Shown here in pieces: positions 23,246 to 35,321 of a stretch of DNA of 64,000 bases. Source of the DNA: Sacculina carcini (Eukaryota; Arthropoda; Thecostraca; Sacculinidae); assembly GCA_916048095.2 (NCBI GenBank), contig OU696590.1:2027501-2091500 (forward strand), read 5' to 3'. The notes under the pieces were generated by a model. That model ran no database searches. It was not told the origin of the DNA and saw nothing but the letters and a program-made list of their open reading frames with translations. Position 1 is the stretch's first letter. Each line of letters begins with the position of its first letter. The translations under genes were made by a program, and so were the position numbers.

Positions 23246-26180
23246 TGGTGACCCCGAACGTCAGTCAAATAATTATAAGCCATTGTCGTACTTCATCATG
23301 ACCGACGAGCAGGTACCAGAAGACACACCTCATGTTGTGGAACTGGGTGCAGAATCCAACCCTTTTCTGTCAGCGCATGTGGCGATTAAGCCACCGCCAT
23401 TTATGCCAATATCAGTCAACGGTTGGCTGGCAATTATGGATGCACAATTCCAGCTGGCCAAGATAAAGGCAGAAGACACCAGATTCTTCCATGCTGTATC
23501 GGCCTTGCCGGCAGACGTCGTCTCTCAGATCAGTCCCGACATCCTGGCAGCTCAGCAATACACTCAATTGAAAACGGCTCTGGATAACGCTTTTTCACGC
23601 ACAAAAGCTGAATTGTTCGAAGACTTGCTCTCCAGGATATCACTGTCTGGTGGTCCTTCCGCTCTCATGGTTGAACTAAGACGGACAGCCACGATGGTCG
23701 GCGCTGGGGAGGAGTTTGTGAGGCCGCAAGTCGCAGCCAAAGTGGGCGCTTCAACACTGCACTTCATTGTGGACACTGGAGCAGCTGTATCCCTGCTACC
23801 GATAGCAAACGTTAACCGTGTTCTTCAACCAACTGCAGTTAGGATGTCTTCTGCCAACGGTGCCAAAATACATGTACATGGTGAGATGCGTCTAACTTTG
23901 ACGCTCCCTGTGCTCCGACGCGCTTTCTCGTAGACATTTGTTGTGGCAGACGTCACCGAGTCACTGCTCGGGAATGACTTTCTCAGTCATTTTGGCATAA
24001 TTGTCGACTGCGGTGCGAGATGCATTCGAGACTCGATCACCAACCTTGGAGCACCTGTCGAGCCGTGCCATCTGCCAACGCCCTGTCTCGTTGTCAACGA
24101 CGCAGCGGGCATCGATGTCCCGGTTCGCCAGCTGCTTCAGAGCTTTCCACAGCTAACCTCAACTAGTCGACCACATTCTTCACCTTCATCTCAGAGTGTT
24201 TACCACAACATTGAAACAGGAAGTGCGCCACCAGTACACGCTACTCGCAGGCGTTTCTCAGTCGAAAAACAGACTGCTATTAAGGCAGAAATTGACGCCT
24301 TGTTGGAAGCCGGCATTGTTCGCCCCTCTGATTCATGGTGGTCTTCTCCCGTCCATTTGGTCGCAAAAGACTGCGGAAAATGGCGCCTTACCGGCGAATA
24401 CCGACTCCTGAATGCCGTAACGAAACGGGATAATTACCCGATACCGCATCTTCACGATGGTTCGGCGAACCTCAACGGCAAAACAGTGTTTTCAAAAATT
24501 GATTTGTTGCGTGCGTATCATCAAATCCCAGTCGCAGCTGAAGATGTACCAAAGACAGCGATCCTTACACCAGCTGGTTTGTATGAATGCCTTTTTATGT
24601 CATTTGGTCTGCGAAACGCACCCGCCACTTTCCAGCGCTACATTGATAACGTCTTCAGAGAACTGGACTGTGTCTTCGTGTACATCAATGACATCCTCGT
24701 TTTCTCTGCCAATCATGCGCGACAGCTCATCCAACAGGGCTGAATCAAATTGTGTACCCCGATCAGTCACAACGCATAGTGGTACACCGAATCAGGATAC
24801 CCAAGTTTCCAGAAAGCCAGCGGCCACTGTCTCAGCGCATATGTCGGGAATCGGCAGAACTTCTAACCATCTTGTCGCGCGATCTACACATGTCAGAAGA
24901 TAGCGACATGATGAAGGAAATGTCTGACCACGACGTGTAGCTAGTGGCAAGGGACCGAAGATGTCGATGTGCACTACCTCGAGGCGAGATGAAAAAAGAT
25001 CAAATTCTTGCAGTTCACTTTTCGTGTGTCTTTGCACTTTGCACTGTTGACATTGAAGGCATTCATGCACCCACTGTCGAATATCTCGGTCCATGTTTGG
25101 CCAGAAATACCTGGACTTTACCAGCCTCAGCGTGGTTTTGGTGCCAGGGTGTGACAGCTGATGAAAATGTGTGAGAATGGACCGACGTAAAACTGCTGGA
25201 ACATAAGCACGTGGATGAAGGGTCGAATTTTCACACAAAATAGATGTTTTATCGTCGATTGGGTACGCATTCAGACGGTCGTTGAAAGACATTATCTCTG
25301 TATCGTCCGCCTGTGCGCCAGCAATGCCCTGAAGATCGATCGAATCGATGGTAGTTTCATTAATGGTCGCTTCGGTCACGGTTGATTCGCTGATAGGTAC
25401 TGCACACTGTACACCAGCTGGACGTGACAGGTGATAAGCCCCAACATTTTCGGATCCATATATGTACTTCATTTCCGTCACGTACTCTAGCAAAACCGAG
25501 AGATGACGTTGTTGGCGATCGAGTTTCGCTGGTCTGTTGCACTGAATAGCACATACAAGTGGTCGATGATCGTGCACAACGTAAGGTGCTGACCTTCCGC
25601 CAGGTGCCGGAAATGCAGTACTGCTAGATAAGCGACCAGCAACTCCCTGTCGAACGTTGAGTAACGACGCTGTGTTTCTGACAGCTTCCTGGAGAACATC
25701 TCGACAAGAAACGGCTGTCCATCGACCATTTGGTGTAGCGCAGCACCCACGGCCACCTGTGAACTGTCGGTGACTAGTTGGTACGCCACACAGGAAGGAA
25801 GAGGATGGTTCAACATGAGCACAGAGCTCAGGGCTTCCTTGCACGCTGTCACGGCTGAACGTTCAGCGTCCGTCAGCTGCAGCTGCTTGCTGTTCGGGTC
25901 CACCCGGACTCTCTCGGTGAGCGGGTACACAATAGCTGCGTATTTCGTTATGCTCCTCCGATAGAATCCGGTGGCGCCTAGAAATCTTCTGAGCTCACAT
26001 GATGATGACGGCATTTCTTGATCCAACAACGCGCTCACCTTTCCTGGTGAAGGAAGGATGCCATGTGCCGACAGTTGATACCCCAGAAAGTTGAGGGTGT
26101 CGACACAAAACACACATTTCTCAAGTTTAATGCAGTTTTGCAAGTTTAATGCAATATGTATTACATTCACGAAATTCACG
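23246..26180. mobile_element. Gypsy-type LTR retrotransposon fossil 1 (rearranged)
   Basis: A primer-binding-site-like TGGTGACCCCGAACG at 23246 follows what looks like an LTR end. On the + strand come a gag-like region (about 23300-23700), a protease with the DTGA active site (about 23760) and the front of the reverse transcriptase (about 24190-24720). From about 24740 to 26180 the remaining parts (reverse transcriptase/RNase H and integrase) read on the - strand, so the two halves lie in opposite orientation. The coding order marks it as Ty3/gypsy. It is broken, with a handful of disruptions besides the rearrangement. No LTR pair was recognised, so it cannot be dated here. Confidence 0.85.
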
Positions 26181-26199
26181 AAATATCTACATCATATGT

Positions 26200-27480
26200 C
26201 TGACGCCTGTCAACTGATGATCAGCATATACGACCAACCTTCACTACACTGAAGAATCAGGACACATTGTCAATCACATCTGAGCTGCACTTGAGCCTAG
26301 CCTGGTTGTGTGCTGAAATCACAACAACAACAACAACAGCATGTAGCTGAGAAATTCACTGCGAACATCTACAAAATCTGACTCTACATCTGAAACAAAA
26401 GAAAACACGGATTAGGCGACAAGAGTAGCGCGTTATGAAATCGTTATGAATCTAGAAATCAGGTTCGATAATGACCGGAGGTGTACGGAATGACAAATGA
26501 AACATGACACAAAAACGTTCCAAACACAGGAATCACATCAACACTCCGGGCACATGAAATTAAACAGTGACAACACACCTTCACGGCACAATGAATTCAG
26601 ATCACACTCACAGAGCATTCATACACCTCAAGCATACAGTAGAATACACATACGCATCATTTATACAATCACTCAATCAGACAAGGTGCATCATTCATCC
26701 ATTCAACACATTCAAAAGCATGAGAGAATCACAACAAACGACGACAAATGACGCGAAAGTACGCCGGAATATCCGGAAAGACATTCGCCTCAATAAACTC
26801 AAGTAATAAACATACGTGAGTTCACACGAAGGAGTTACTCACATATAACACGGCCAGGACATAATTACAATGATAACAGCGGAAAAAGGACAAAATGTGA
26901 TATCACAAGTAGAATCCAATATCATAGTGCGCCACCACGAGCGGAGTGAGCCGGTGAGGACGCACACGAGGACACATGACTATTACCGATCCTGCAGTAC
27001 AAAGAGAATCTGAAAAAATCTAAACAAAATCACAAACAATTCAGTATGCATATTACACAGTCACACAATATCAGACATACGCACAGGGACACGTGCACAC
27101 ACAAAAATAGCACGAAGGCACTCTCCAATCAAATTCAAGCATACAAAAAATCAATCATACGTAGATATGCAATCATATCACAACAAGCACACATGCACAC
27201 AACACACACACACCCACATCCACACATCAAGAAATGCACCCATACAAATCATTCATTCAGCAATCATTCAAAAATTGGCCCATGTACAAAAGGTCCAATC
27301 CAAGTATGAGCTCATGTGAACAAGGACACTGTGAGCACTCCAATGAAAAGGAACGGGAGTGCTCAAGGAAATGCAAGGAAGCTCAACGTCTTAAGACATC
27401 TAAGCCCCACAATTGAATACATGAAAATAGTAAAAAACACACAATAAGAAATGTCAGCTAACACACTAGTTGCCAGCTAG
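26200..27480. other. A-rich sequence between the two gypsy fossils
   Basis: No gene, inverted repeat or coding motif was recognised. A short (CAA)n run at about 26318-26336 may be a LINE tail. The left LTR expected for the second gypsy fossil could not be identified here. Confidence 0.4.
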
Positions 27481-28568
27481 AAATAGTAAAAATCTGGTTG
27501 TTGTTTAAACGTGACGGCGCGGCCCGCTCTGGTGCGAACAGTTATTGGCGCCGAGGAGCGCGGAGCGGGCGCCGGTGCGGGTCGAGACTGGGGTGGTCCT
27601 CGCCTGGCGACCGGCACTGGCGAACGTGGAACAGGTGCTGACTACAGCGGCTGCGACCTCTTGACGAACACCGGCTTTAGACGGTCAATAGAGATGGTTT
27701 CGGTAGTGCCGGTAGGTAACTCGATTTGGAACACATTCGGCGATCTTGAGATGACACAGAAAGGACTGCGATACGGTGCCTCCAGTGGTTGGCGGACTCG
27801 GTCCACGCGCACCCACACCTAATCGCAAGTCAACAATCGCGGCGGCACGTAGGTCGACGGTGTACAATGAGCCGTGACGGCCGACATGCTGTGGAAGTCT
27901 ACTTCCTGCATCCTTCGGGTCAGATCCATCACGAACTCGTGCTCCGCCTTGTTCGAGACGGTATCGTCCGTCGGACTCGTGGACACAGCAGGTGGCCCCC
28001 GGTGACAGCTGTAAACGGAGAGATGCCGGATTCGGTGGGCAGCAGTCGGACGACCAGCATCACTACAGGCAGCGCCGAGAGCCAGCACTGACGACGGGCC
28101 ATGATGGCGCTCTTGATCACGCGATGAAGCCGTTCCAGGAGTCCGTTAGATTGAGGGTGATATGCAGTAGTTCTCACTCGGTGGAATCCCACTAGCTGTG
28201 ACAGCTCGCGAAACAATTCCGATTCGAACTGGCTCCCGCGGTCGGTAACCACACTCAGTGAGTGAAAAAAGCTTCAGCGACGGACGCGGCGGTGATATCA
28301 GTCAACGGGGCCGTTTCTGGCCAGCGACTCGCCCGGTCAATGCACGTTAGAATAACAACAACAACAACAGTGTGTATTTGGTATAGCGCCCATCATCATA
28401 GGCGCGCAGACGAGTACTTATACAGATAAACATGAAATATAAACTGGCAATGCGAGCATGGGATCATACGATAATAATATAGAGCTCGATCACAAAACAA
28501 CAAAATAAAACGCGGATTAAATCAAGGAGAAAACGCAGAATCAAACAAACAACTATATAAAAGAGAGA

Positions 28569-31511
28569 TCAGAGGGAGGCGAAAGGAGTCAAGGCGTGCG
28601 TGGTGGGATCAAAGGATAGATCAAAAAGATATTTACGAAGAGAAGCAGCAAATGAGCGATATGAAAACGATGAGGTGATGTGAGAGGGGAGAGAGTTGTA
28701 AAGACGCGGACCGAAAAAGGAGAAAGATTTGGAAGACCACGCGGACTCATTTAAAGCGCGAGGGCAGGCTAAAGGGACAGGATGTCGAGAAGAGGGGGTT
28801 TCAGAGAGAGAAAGTAAGGCATAGAGATACGTAGGTTTAGTGGGACAGTGCAACAGTTTGAAGATTATGGAGCAAATTTTGAAGTGAATTCTAGATTTGA
28901 TGGGAAGCCAGCGGAACTTGAAGAGATAAGGAGAAGTATGGCGGCAGAAGGCAGGATATAAAACAAAACGGCAGGATTGGTTCATCACACGCTGGAGAAT
29001 TTTCAAGGAAGATTTAGGACACTTGAAGTGGAGCGAGCTGCAGTAATCCAGTCTAGAAAAGATGAGTGATTGAACAAGCTTGATAGAAGAGGGCTGGTCG
29101 AGGCATAAACGGATAGGATAGAGAGAGCGGAGTATAAGGCGACAGATGCGAGCAGTAGCAAGAATATTGGCAGAGAAGGAAAGTGAGGAATCAAAGATAA
29201 TGCCAAGGTTTCTAACAGACGAAGAGAGAGATATAGGCAAAAGAGGAGGAGACAAACGAGGAGGGTGAAGAGCAAGAAATTCTGATTTATCAGTATTCAG
29301 AAGAAGTCGACGGGAGGAGGTCCAAGAAGATATATCAGAAAGTATACCAGACAGAAGAGCAGGGTCAGAAAAGGGACAAGGTATATAGAATTGGATGTCA
29401 TCAGCATATATGTGAAAAGGGATAGACCAGCGTCGAAGGATAGGGCAGAGAGAGGACATATAAAGATTGAAAAGAAGAGGACCAAGGATAGACCCTTGAG
29501 GTACACCAGAGGTAAGAGGGATCGAATTAGAGACGGAAGAGTTGAACTGGACAGAGTAAGATCGATTATGCAAATAGGAGCGAAGCAAGGAGAGCGCGGA
29601 ATCAGAAACACCAATGTGAGAAAGGTCTTTAATGAGAATTTCATGATCTACAAGGTCAAATGCTGAGCTTAAGTCAAGAAGGACAAGGAGAATGGATTTT
29701 CGAAAGGAGAATGACGACAAAATACCTTCAGTGACCGAGATGAGGACAGATTCAGTACTATGAGAAGGACGAAATCCGGATTGGTGAATGTCAAGGACGT
29801 TACAAATGAAAGGAGATAACTGAGAAAAGATGGCAGATTCCAGGAGTTTGGAGGAAAAACTAAGGAGGGATATAGGACGGTAGTTACAGCATAAGGAAGG
29901 TTCAAGCGAGGGTTTCTTGAGGATAGGGCGAACATAGGCGTGCTTATCAGCAAAAAAAATTCCATGTAAGAAGGAGGAGTTAATAAGATGGAGTAAATAA
30001 GGAGTCAGGGTGTCGATAGCAGGAGCAATTATACTGAAGTTAATCGGATCAGGAGGAGACGAGAGAAATTTACGGGAGAAGAGAAGAGATAAGAAGTCAG
30101 AAATTTCAAGATGAGAAAAGGATGAGAATTTGCATAGGGAGGTGGTATGTGTGACGAGGAAAGCAGAAGAAGGAATTCTAGATTGGGCGGAAATGATTTT
30201 GCTTGTGAAATAGAAGGAAAGCTCGTTGGCGGTTAGAGAGGAAACAGCTGAGGGCGAGCGAAGGCCAGAAAGGGAGTTGAGTGTGTTCCAGAGAGCTTTA
30301 GGAGATCGAGAAAGAGAAGAAAGTCGAGACAAGTAATAAGCTTGCTTGGAGGATGCTAGAGAAGAAATATATAATGAGCGAGCAGAGCAAAAAGTAGACC
30401 AGTCACAAGAGAGGCGAGTGCGTCGCCAGGTACGCTCCAACGCCCTAGAACGACGTTTCAGACGATCAAGGTTAGGATTATTCCAAGGAGACGAACGAGG
30501 ACGAGAAGAACGGAGAGTCAGAGGGAACAAATGGTTGTTAATGAGGGATAGAGTAGAAAAGAGGAGAGGATAAATATCGGAGGGAGGAAGAGAGTAAAGA
30601 ATATGTAGAGGAAAGGAATTTGCAAGAAGGGTCTGAAAGAGAGAAAGGTCAAAAAATTTGTAGTTGCGAGAAAAGGTAGGGGAAGGCATTGAATTAGGAG
30701 GTCCGGAGGCAGGAAGTGATGTAAGAATGAGACTATGGTCAGAGAAGGAAGAGTCGGGGGTAAGAACAAAAACTTCGGAAGGAGGAGAATCAGTAGAGAG
30801 AACAGGAGAAGGGAAAAGAACTAAATCAAGAGTGTGGCCCGAAATGTGTGTGGGAGAAGAAACAGGAGATACAAGACCATGAGAATCAAGGAGAGAGATA
30901 AAATTCGAGGAATATGAGGAAATAGCAGGACATTCGACCCAGAAATTAAAATCGCCGAGGACAAGATAACAACTAGAAAAGGAAGATTCAATAGCTTCAA
31001 TAAGAGAGGAGAATTCAGAGAAAAAAGATGAAGTAGTGCAAGGATGATTATGTCGATAAACAATAAGAATACAAAATTTAGGATAGGATAGGTACGACGA
31101 AAGGCAAAGAGAAATGAACTCAAAGGAAGAAGGGGGAGGAATAGGATCAGGTAGAAGAGAAATAGGAAGAGACTTAGAAAACATACAGCCCACTCCACCT
31201 CCAGGGGATTTAGGATCAGTTCTGGCCTTATGGATGAAGGAAAAATCGGAGGGCATGTTAGATAGAAAGGATGGAAGATCGGTGTCCAGCAACCAAGTTT
31301 CGACAAGGCATAGAATGGATAAGAGATGGAAGGAGACCAGATGGGACAGATAAGTTGTTTTGTGGCGGCAGGATCGAATATTGAGGAGTCCGACAGAGAG
31401 AGATGCTGGAGAGTGTTGAGTGGATTGTACTAGAACTGGGGGCGGAGAGAGAGCTGAGGAAGAGTTATCACAGGGGAGAGAATCAGACAAGGATGATGTT
31501 GGAGGAAGTAG
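28569..31511 (-). CDS. LINE ORF2 protein: APE endonuclease and reverse transcriptase
   Basis: About 980 codons stay open from directly after the ORF1 stop to 28569. The AP endonuclease motifs are all present: LLNIRS, LVETWLL, YRHN, LGDFNFW, SGHTLDLVL and FSDHSLIL. The reverse transcriptase follows: YRPISLLSFSSKLLE, SGFRPSHSTES, LLDLSSAFDLVDHE, SGVPQGSILGPLLFN, the catalytic HIYADDIQFY, LLNTDKSEFL and NLGIIFDSSLSF. It carries out target-primed reverse transcription. There is no ATG near the front, so translation would need re-initiation, a non-AUG start or read-through of TGA. Confidence 0.92.
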   Translation of the reverse strand, partial: LLPPTSSLSDSLPCDNSSSALSPPPVLVQSTQHSPASLSVGLLNIRSCRHKTTYLSHLVSFHLLSILCLVETWLLDTDLPSFLSNMPSDFSFIHKARTDPKSPGGGVGCMFSKSLPISLLPDPIPPPSSFEFISLCLSSYLSYPKFCILIVYRHNHPCTTSSFFSEFSSLIEAIESSFSSCYLVLGDFNFWVECPAISSYSSNFISLLDSHGLVSPVSSPTHISGHTLDLVLFPSPVLSTDSPPSEVFVLTPDSSFSDHSLILTSLPASGPPNSMPSPTFSRNYKFFDLSLFQTLLANSFPLHILYSLPPSDIYPLLFSTLSLINNHLFPLTLRSSRPRSSPWNNPNLDRLKRRSRALERTWRRTRLSCDWSTFCSARSLYISSLASSKQAYYLSRLSSLSRSPKALWNTLNSLSGLRSPSAVSSLTANELSFYFTSKIISAQSRIPSSAFLVTHTTSLCKFSSFSHLEISDFLSLLFSRKFLSSPPDPINFSIIAPAIDTLTPYLLHLINSSFLHGIFFADKHAYVRPILKKPSLEPSLCCNYRPISLLSFSSKLLESAIFSQLSPFICNVLDIHQSGFRPSHSTESVLISVTEGILSSFSFRKSILLVLLDLSSAFDLVDHEILIKDLSHIGVSDSALSLLRSYLHNRSYSVQFNSSVSNSIPLTSGVPQGSILGPLLFNLYMSSLCPILRRWSIPFHIYADDIQFYIPCPFSDPALLSGILSDISSWTSSRRLLLNTDKSEFLALHPPRLSPPLLPISLSSSVRNLGIIFDSSLSFSANILATARICRLILRSLYPIRLCLDQPSSIKLVQSLIFSRLDYCSSLHFKCPKSSLKILQRVMNQSCRFVLYPAFCRHTSPYLFKFRWLPIKSRIHFKICSIIFKLLHCPTKPTYLYALLSLSETPSSRHPVPLACPRALNESAWSSKSFSFFGPRLYNSLPSHITSSFSYRSFAASLRKYLFDLSFDPTTHALTPFASL

Positions 31512-32651
31512 TCAGGCCCGAGAAGAGAGATGTTGAGAGGAAGACGGAAGAGACGATGAGGCTGGAGCGGCAGGAGAGGAGAGGGAGGAAGGTTGAGGCA
31601 AAAGATCATCAGATGTAGCAGTGCGATGACGAATTGAGTTGCGAACTGAGATGAACGAAGGGCATGAAGATAGGAAAGCAGAATGAGCGTGAGGGCGAGA
31701 GGAGGAAGCACAGTTGTTGCACTTATCCGGGAGTGAACGGTCACATTGAGAGGAACGATGGGGTCCTGCACAGTTGCCACACGTTTCGGCCCGCAAGCAC
31801 CTCGCTTCACTGTGGCCAAGCCCCGCACAACGTGCGCAGCGGGAGACCCAGTAGCGGTCGTAAACTGGGCAAGTACGCAGTTCCACGAAAAGCCGGTCAC
31901 CCACAGACCGGATGGCCGCTCTGGCGGAGGGTGTTATCGAAAGGACAGCATGGCGAGTGTCGTTCCGAATTCGGGTGAAAAAGAGCAGTTTCACAGCGCT
32001 ATCATGTAGAGCGCCCAGAACAGGGTTTTTTCGGCGAATAAGCTCAATGAACGAGTCCGGCTCGAGATCCAGTGGCACGTTGGCGAGTGTGACCTTAGGT
32101 CTGAGAGATGCCGCTTTGGTACAGTGAGCATCAATCTGGGGATCAGCTGACCGCACACAGTTCAGCGCTCGCTCGGCATCGTGGGAAGAGGCGCATCTGA
32201 TGATTAGCCCACCCTTCGCAGATTGTCTGGACGACTCAACTGGGACATCGCGAAGCAACGGCGCGATCATCTTGGGACGCAGCGGTGATTTGCCTCGAGA
32301 TTGTAGGACGACAGCATAAGTGGGCCTCTTTGCCGGAGCAGCCACAACATCAGAAGTCAACTGCTGTTGCTTCCCACCAATCGAGCAGAGCGTCGACTCA
32401 ACGGCATCAAGCCGCTCCCGCATGCGAGACACATCCTCCTGGATCTGAAGCGCCAGCTTAGCCTTGGATAGGCACGGTGTGCAGACCCAATTGACCTGCC
32501 GTATGTGGTCCGCTTTAACGCCACTCAAGGATGCGCATTTGATGTGCGCCCAGGTGGAACAAAGCGAACATCCAATCCACCTGGCCGAGTCGCCGGACGA
32601 TGTGTTACACACATAACACTCGCCTGAAGTATCCTGGCCCGTATCTCCCAT
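31512..32651 (-). CDS. LINE ORF1 protein: PHD finger plus zinc knuckles
   Basis: From ATG 32651 the frame encodes about 379 residues. The N-terminus is a PHD finger (CYVCNTSSGDSARWIGCSLC, then WAHIKC and WVCTPC; C4HC3 spacing). Then come a likely coiled-coil (SRMRERLDAVESTLCSI), a region resembling an RNA-recognition fold (GLIIRCASSHDAERALN), and C-terminal CCHC-like knuckles (CARCAGLGHSEARC, CGNCAGPHRSSQC, CNNCAS). It presumably binds LINE RNA in the ribonucleoprotein. It ends at TGA 31514-31512, which is in the same frame as ORF2. Confidence 0.88.
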   Translation of the reverse strand: MGDTGQDTSGECYVCNTSSGDSARWIGCSLCSTWAHIKCASLSGVKADHIRQVNWVCTPCLSKAKLALQIQEDVSRMRERLDAVESTLCSIGGKQQQLTSDVVAAPAKRPTYAVVLQSRGKSPLRPKMIAPLLRDVPVESSRQSAKGGLIIRCASSHDAERALNCVRSADPQIDAHCTKAASLRPKVTLANVPLDLEPDSFIELIRRKNPVLGALHDSAVKLLFFTRIRNDTRHAVLSITPSARAAIRSVGDRLFVELRTCPVYDRYWVSRCARCAGLGHSEARCLRAETCGNCAGPHRSSQCDRSLPDKCNNCASSSRPHAHSAFLSSCPSFISVRNSIRHRTATSDDLLPQPSSLSSPAAPASSSLPSSSQHLSSRA

Positions 32652-34928
32652 TTCGATCGCTTCACGACCGGCCGACGCGTAAGAGCAACAAAAGCAGACA
32701 GCAAACAATATGGCAAAGCAATATGCTCAAGCAAAACACGATTGCACCACAATGAACAGACTTTTGACAGCAGGGATCAAAAACCAGAGGATACTACGGT
32801 CAATTGATTGCGCGAGTTACTTACTCCGATTATGACTTCAATGTAATATTAGAAAACTTCAGTTGCCGAAGCCGGTGTGAATATATCTGTATGGTGTGGT
32901 AAATGGGTGGTTGCGCGAGGTGGCCGGCGGTAATGGTCCCACGATGTCCAGGTGGACGCATTCAAAGCGCGCAATTGACACCGTGAAGTCGGCCAGCGGC
33001 GATTCGGTGTGGCGTGTTATTTTTGCCTGTTAACATGCGGTACAGTTGCGCACCCATGTTTTGATATCCGCATCCATATTCGGCCAGACGTAGCGAGACT
33101 TGAGCATTTTTACACTGGCCGCTGTGCCTGGATGACACAGACCGTGCATTCGCTCAAAGACCGGTAGTCGACACTTTTTGGGCAAAAACGGCCTGGGGTG
33201 CGGTGTTGCCGTGTCGCACATAATAGGTTGGTCACCAGACATATTGAATGGTGTCAATGAGGTGGCAGCAGCCTTCGTCTCTGGGTCTTCAGCTTGTACC
33301 CGAGCTATACCTGGCAGGTCGTGAACATCTGCCCGGACGGCGTAAGCGCTGCGCGAGAGGCAGTCAGCCACCATGTTGTCGGCGCCCTTGATGTGTTGCA
33401 CGTCCAACATACTCGGCGATGTACGACCAATGACTCTGCTGACGATCCGATTTGGCCACCTTCGGGCTAGAGAAAGCCGACACTAATGGCTTGTGGTCCG
33501 TCAACAGAGTCACCGATCGACCCTCCAAGCAGTGCCGGAAGTGCACGACCGCGTAATACGCCGCCAGCAGCTCTCGGTCGTAGACTGAGTATTTCTATTG
33601 TGCAGCGGACAACTTCTTTGAAAGAAAAAAATTGGCTGTGGTGCGCCGTACACCATCTGGTGAAGAGCGGCATCCGCTGCCGTCGAAGAGGAGTCCGTTA
33701 CTAATTGGAGATGTGCACAGTCCAGCTGCGGATGCGGCAGCGTGCAGGCGTTCTGCAGCGCCTGTTTGACGTCATTGAAGGTGGCCTGCTCTCTCTCGCT
33801 GAGATCCAGCTTCTTGGCATTTGGTTCGAGTCTGATCCGCTCCGACAACGGATGGACAATGTTGGCGAAACCGGGGATCATCCGCCGGTAGAACCCGACC
33901 ATGCCGAGAAAACGTCGAAGAGATGCAGAGTCGCTCGGCTGCGGGAAGTCCGCGATGGCGGCGACCTTGTCGGTTGGTGGACGAACGCCGGCAGAAGTGA
34001 TCCGATGTCCGAGAAAGTCCAGGCTGTTTTGCATGAACGCAAGAGACAAGCGCAGACCGAACTTCTCGAACATTTCAAACACGGCAGCCAGGTCGCAGGC
34101 GTGCTGCTCTGCATCGGCGGAAAACACGAGCACGTCGTCGAGGAACACGAAGGTACACTTCAAGTCGGCGAGAATAGTTGTTCATGAGGCGCTGGAAGAT
34201 GGCGCCGGCGTTCTTCAGGCCCAATGACATAAACAGGTACTCGAATAGGCCGAAGGGCGTAACAACCGCTGTTTTAGCGATGTCCACATCACTCATCGGC
34301 ACCTGGTGATACGCCTGGTGCAGGTCTAATTTTGAGAACACTCTCATGCCGTCCAGATGCGCCGACAGATCCTGGATGCGAGGTATCGGGAATCGGTCGG
34401 GCACTGTCTTGGCGTTCAGCGCTCGTTAGTCGCCCGTGATGAGCCACTCGCCTGGTGTCTTCTTGGCGACCATGTGGAGCGGGGAAGCCCACGGCGAGTT
34501 GGAGCGACGGACGACGCCAGTCTCAAAACGCCAGTTCATCGAAAACGGCCTTGGCGGCTTTTTCCCTTTCAGGCGTCAGGCGACGAGGACGGGCGAACAC
34601 TGGCGCGGCACTGCCGGTGTCTAGGGTGTGACGTACAGGCATCACGACGTCGCGTGGAAACCGAGGCGCTAGTAGAACTGGATGTGAAGCCAGGAGTTGA
34701 CGAACAACGGCTGGAAGATGGCTGAGGTCATTGACCACCAGCCCAACAGGAAGCTCATCGCTGGATTTTGCTGGCACCCGCAGCGACGTGGTGTTGTCAC
34801 GAATACAGCCCTGATGGCAGTCCACGACCAGCCTGAAATAACTCAGGAAATCGTGACCGAGGAGCGGCACCACAGCGTCCGTGACGACAAACGTCCACGA
34901 GAAAGTACGCCGAAGTTTGTGCAGTACG

Positions 34929-35321
34929 TGCGGCTAAATTGTAATGGCGTAACGATGTGCGCAAGGGAGAGTGGGTGTGTGCGTATGGTTGAGTGATTGT
35001 AGAGTGTGAGAGTGAGAGAGAGTGTGTGAGAGGTGCGAACGTGTGTGAATGGCTCCTTTGTCCATATGCTGTATTGCAGCGAGGAGTGTGCAAGATTGCA
35101 AGTGTCGAGTGTCAGGTGTCGTGGTGGCGTTGGTTTGCTCTGCATGTGTATGTGAGTGTGTGTGCGCGTATGCAATGGTGTCCATGTTTTGTCCTCTGAG
35201 TTCGTTGAGGGAGTCGTCTTCGGACGTGTTCGCTGTGAGGTGTGGTCTTGTAGGCGCGCGTGGGACAGCGCCGTCCCACGCGCGCCTGTATTTAAATACA
35301 TAGTGGTGTTAATAAATCACA
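34929..35321 (+). mobile_element. Solo LTR with GC hairpin, copy A
   Basis: 393 bp running TGCGGCTAAATT...AATAAATCACA, flanked by a perfect 5-bp duplication GTACG (34924-34928 and 35322-35326). TG...CA ends, 5-bp duplications and an AATAAA near the 3' end on this strand mark a solo LTR. It holds a 34-nt hairpin (35253-35286, arms GGCGCGCGTGGGAC) preceded by a G/T-rich stretch. It is inserted in gypsy fossil 2, antisense to it. Confidence 0.85.

Larger units (their letters stand above)
28354..32878 (-). mobile_element. CR1-clade LINE, nearly intact, full length
   Basis: A 4.5-kb element with about 228 nt of 5' UTR, ORF1, ORF2, a 3' UTR of about 215 nt and a (TTG)n tail. GAAT (possibly GAATA) is duplicated at 28350-28353 and 32879-32882. 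The host sequence on either side is continuous once the insertion is set aside, so the ends are well fixed. The 3' end carries GGGCGCTATACC, reminiscent of L2/CR1 tails. PHD-finger ORF1 plus APE-type ORF2 is characteristic of CR1-clade elements. Apart from the in-frame TGA between the ORFs I see no disruption, so it looks young. Confidence 0.93.

Noticed and set aside
26200-27480. The second LTR of gypsy fossil 2.
   Set aside because: No match to the 36.6-36.8 kb LTR was found here in either orientation.
30346-31618. Acidic, Arg/Glu-rich + strand open frames inside the LINE.
   Set aside because: They are antisense shadows of the Ser/Leu-rich ORF2 frame.
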